A stretch of 32,891 bases of DNA from Chloroflexota bacterium. GTDB lineage: Bacteria > Chloroflexota > Anaerolineae > Aggregatilineales > Aggregatilineaceae. Below are positions 30,636 through 32,891 of this stretch, in pieces. Location of the stretch: the NCBI GenBank assembly GCA_010092855.1, contig JAADYV010000110.1, positions 1 to 32,891 of the forward strand, in the 5' to 3' direction. Below the pieces are notes generated by a model. It was not told the origin of the DNA. It worked only from the letters and a program-made list of their open reading frames with translations, and searched no databases. A program made the translations under genes and the position numbers. Positions within the stretch are counted from its first letter, which is position 1; each line of letters opens with the position of its first letter.

Positions 30636-32741
30636 ATGGCCAAAAAAGCCGCTGCTGAACTTGCTCAGAATCTGGCCCAGGTGCGCAATATTGGCATCAT
30701 CGCCCATATCGACGCCGGGAAGACAACGACGACTGAGCGTGTGCTGTACTATGCGGGTATGATTCACCGTATGGGCGAGGTGCACGACGGAGCAGCCACA
30801 ACCGATTACATGGATCAGGAAAAAGAGCGTGGGATCACGATCACGGCAGCCGCGATCACGGCTTCGTGGCGCGGTCACCAGATCAACCTGATTGATACGC
30901 CCGGACATGTGGACTTCACCGCAGAAGTTCAACGCAGCTTGCGCGTGTTGGATGGCGGCGTCGTGGTGTTTGACGGTGTCGCCGGGGGCGAACCCCAATC
31001 GGAAACCGTATGGCGGCAGGCCAATGAATACCATGTGCCGCGCATATGTTTCATCAACAAGATGGACCGCACCGGTGCAGACTTCCAGCGCGCAGTCAGC
31101 ATGATTGTTGGCCGGCTCAGCGGCAATCCTGTGCTGCTCCAGTTGCCCTATGGCGCTGGCGCAGACTTCGCCGGCATCATCGACCTGATGAAGATGGAAA
31201 TGGTAGTCTATGGCGACGACCTCGGCACCGACATCCGGCGCGAAGATATCCCAGCGGATATGGCAGAAGAGGCCGACCTCGCTCGCGCAGAGATGATCGA
31301 GAAGATCGTCGAGCACGACGAGACGCTGATGGAAAAGTACCTGAACGAAGACCCCATCAGCAACGAAGAACTGATCGCGGCGCTGCGTGAAGCGACCATC
31401 AAAGGGTTGACGCATCCGGTGCTGTGTGGCTCGGCCCTCAAGAACAAAGGCGTGCAACTGCTGCTGGATGCGGTTGTCGATCTGTTACCCTCGCCGTTAG
31501 ATATTCCGCCTATCCAGGGGACGAATCCGAAATCTGAAGAGACGGAAGAACGCGGCCCATCCGATGATGAGCCCCTGTCGGCCCTGGTCTTTAAGATCGT
31601 GACCGACCCCTTTGTGGGACGCCTGGCCTTTTTCCGTGTCTACTCCGGCGTGCTCAAGAGCGGTTCTAGCGTAGTGAACACCTCGAAGGATCGCAAGGAG
31701 CGCATTGGGCGCGTGGTGCGCATGTTTGCGGATCGCCGCGAAGACGTAGAAGAAGTGCGCGCTGGCGATATTGCAGCCACACTCGGCCTAAAGCAAACCT
31801 TTACCGGTGATACCCTGGCAGCCGCGAACGCGCCAATTCTGCTGGAGGACATCCAGTTCCCCAAACCGGTGATCTCGGTGGCCATCGAGCCAGACACTAA
31901 AGCCGACCAGGACAAGATGGGTGAAGCCCTGGCTAAGCTGGCCGAAGAAGACCCCACCTTCCAGGTGAAGGTTGATGACCAGACCGGCCAGACCCTCATT
32001 TCGGGTATGGGCGAGTTACACCTCGAAGTACTGGTCGACCGGCTATTCCGCGAGTTTAAGGTGAGTGCACGTGTCGGCAAGCCGCGTGTTTCGTACCGCG
32101 AGACCATCACGGCTCCTGCTGAGGGCGATGGACGGTTCGTGCGGCAGACGGGTGGTAGCGGCCAATATGGTCATGCCGTCATCGAAATTGAACCGCTGGC
32201 CGACGACGAAGAGATCGAGGAAGATGTCGTCTTCGAAGACAAGATCGTGGGTGGAACGATCCCCCGCGAATTCATCAAGTCCGTAGAATCTGGGCTGCGC
32301 GAAGCCGCGCAGAGCGGCATCATGGCTGGGTATCCAGTGATTCGCATTCGCGCCTCGCTGGTCGATGGGTCGTATCACGAAGTCGACTCATCCGACATGG
32401 CGTTTAAGATCGCCGGATCGATGGCGCTGAAAGACGCCTTCATGAAAGGCTCACCGATCCTGTTGGAACCGTACATGCGCGTGGATGTCGTGGTACCCGA
32501 AGAATATGCCGGTGATGTGATCGGTGACCTGTCGGCACGCCGCGCCAACATCGGCGGCATCGAAACACGCAGTGACGGGGTGTCGGAGGTTCGTGCCGAA
32601 GCGCCATTGGGTGAGATGTTTGGGTATGCCACCAGCCTGCGCAATATGTCGCAAGGTCGCGGCAGCTTCACCATGGAGTTTGACCGGTACCAACCGGTAC
32701 CGGCTTCGATGGCAGATGAGATTATTAAAGGTGGCGGCTAG
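30636..32741 (+). CDS. fusA: Translation elongation factor G
   Basis: A 701-residue GTPase that drives ribosomal translocation. Motifs: G1 [16 protein letters not shown]2 ERGITI, G3 DTPGHVDF, G4 NKMDR and G5 GSALKNKG, followed by domains II-V including [10 protein letters not shown] and [15 protein letters not shown]. The length is standard. An acidic linker ([14 protein letters not shown]) after the G domain is slightly longer than in E. coli. A 52-base gap separates it from tuf. Confidence 0.97.
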   Translation: MAKKAAAELAQNLAQVRNIGIIAHIDAGKTTTTERVLYYAGMIHRMGEVHDGAATTDYMDQEKERGITITAAAITASWRGHQINLIDTPGHVDFTAEVQRSLRVLDGGVVVFDGVAGGEPQSETVWRQANEYHVPRICFINKMDRTGADFQRAVSMIVGRLSGNPVLLQLPYGAGADFAGIIDLMKMEMVVYGDDLGTDIRREDIPADMAEEADLARAEMIEKIVEHDETLMEKYLNEDPISNEELIAALREATIKGLTHPVLCGSALKNKGVQLLLDAVVDLLPSPLDIPPIQGTNPKSEETEERGPSDDEPLSALVFKIVTDPFVGRLAFFRVYSGVLKSGSSVVNTSKDRKERIGRVVRMFADRREDVEEVRAGDIAATLGLKQTFTGDTLAAANAPILLEDIQFPKPVISVAIEPDTKADQDKMGEALAKLAEEDPTFQVKVDDQTGQTLISGMGELHLEVLVDRLFREFKVSARVGKPRVSYRETITAPAEGDGRFVRQTGGSGQYGHAVIEIEPLADDEEIEEDVVFEDKIVGGTIPREFIKSVESGLREAAQSGIMAGYPVIRIRASLVDGSYHEVDSSDMAFKIAGSMALKDAFMKGSPILLEPYMRVDVVVPEEYAGDVIGDLSARRANIGGIETRSDGVSEVRAEAPLGEMFGYATSLRNMSQGRGSFTMEFDRYQPVPASMADEIIKGGG

Positions 32742-32793
32742 CCCGCTGCCTTCTTTAACGACCTATTAGTCATTTTCGTTGCAGGAGGTATTC

Positions 32794-32891
32794 ATGGCCA
32801 AGGGTAAGTTTGAGCGGACCAAGCCGCATGTGAACATCGGGACAATCGGCCACATCGATCACGGCAAGACGACCCTGACGGCTGCGATCAC
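32794..32891 (+). CDS. tuf: Translation elongation factor Tu, 3' partial
   Basis: Only the first 32 codons lie in the window; the gene continues past its end. [19 protein letters not shown] and the P-loop GHIDHGKTT identify the factor that carries aminoacyl-tRNA to the ribosome. AGGAGG precedes the ATG. Position after fusA fits the str operon. Confidence 0.95.
   Translation, partial: MAKGKFERTKPHVNIGTIGHIDHGKTTLTAAI

Overview
The window is a gene-dense, moderately GC-rich bacterial chromosome segment. The best-fitting source is a Chloroflexota member, probably Anaerolineae-like; this is an inference. The supporting signs are Thr/Pro-rich linkers of the 'TPTPT' kind in secreted pseudopilin-like proteins, ribosomal protein S12 with an extra basic segment after 'SPALQ', an archaeal-type aspartyl-tRNA synthetase controlled by a T-box, and a GAF-rich sensor kinase. 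No tRNA, rRNA, insertion sequence, prophage or CRISPR array was seen.

Layout. (1) 1-6023 (+): the C-terminal part of an OmpR-type response regulator, then three Tad-like surface genes (TadE-like; Tad plus von Willebrand A; TadE-like with a Thr/Pro-rich ectodomain), closed by a strong terminator. (2) 6213-8957 (-): a CcdA/TlpA fusion thiol-redox protein followed by a DUF2085 membrane protein. (3) 9111-10111 (-): a small membrane protein and a cupin. (4) 10288-18307 (-): a large multi-GAF/PAS histidine kinase, a stand-alone receiver protein, an isocitrate/isopropylmalate dehydrogenase-family enzyme, and a three-part nanoRNase-like/CBS/tRNA nucleotidyltransferase. (5) 18845-24155 (+): a six-gene metabolic operon encoding an aminotransferase, an acyl-CoA:carboxylate CoA-transferase and a four-subunit 2-oxoacid:ferredoxin oxidoreductase (delta, alpha, beta, gamma). 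Together these could convert amino acids through 2-oxoacids and acyl-CoA to carboxylic acids, with reduced ferredoxin as product. (6) 24246-25882 (+): promoter, T-box leader and aspS. (7) 26045-29431 (+): a HypE-like protein with the C-terminal PRIC motif, a TPR membrane protein and a rhomboid protease. (8) 29492-32891 (+): the str operon (rpsL, rpsG, fusA, start of tuf), with a near-consensus sigma70 promoter and a leader of about 190 nt containing several hairpins.

Most of the window is ordinary. The signals most worth a second look are the T-box leader, whose apparent specifier is GAC (Asp) and whose acceptor-pairing TGGC fits a G73 tRNA; the structured rpsL leader ending in a perfect 16-nt palindrome beside the ribosome binding site; the compact amino-acid oxidation operon; the HypE gene without visible hyp or hydrogenase neighbours; and a palindrome over the predicted start of the sensor kinase transcript. 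I did not find a convincing wholly new system. Every family assignment comes from reading motifs by eye; no database search was run.
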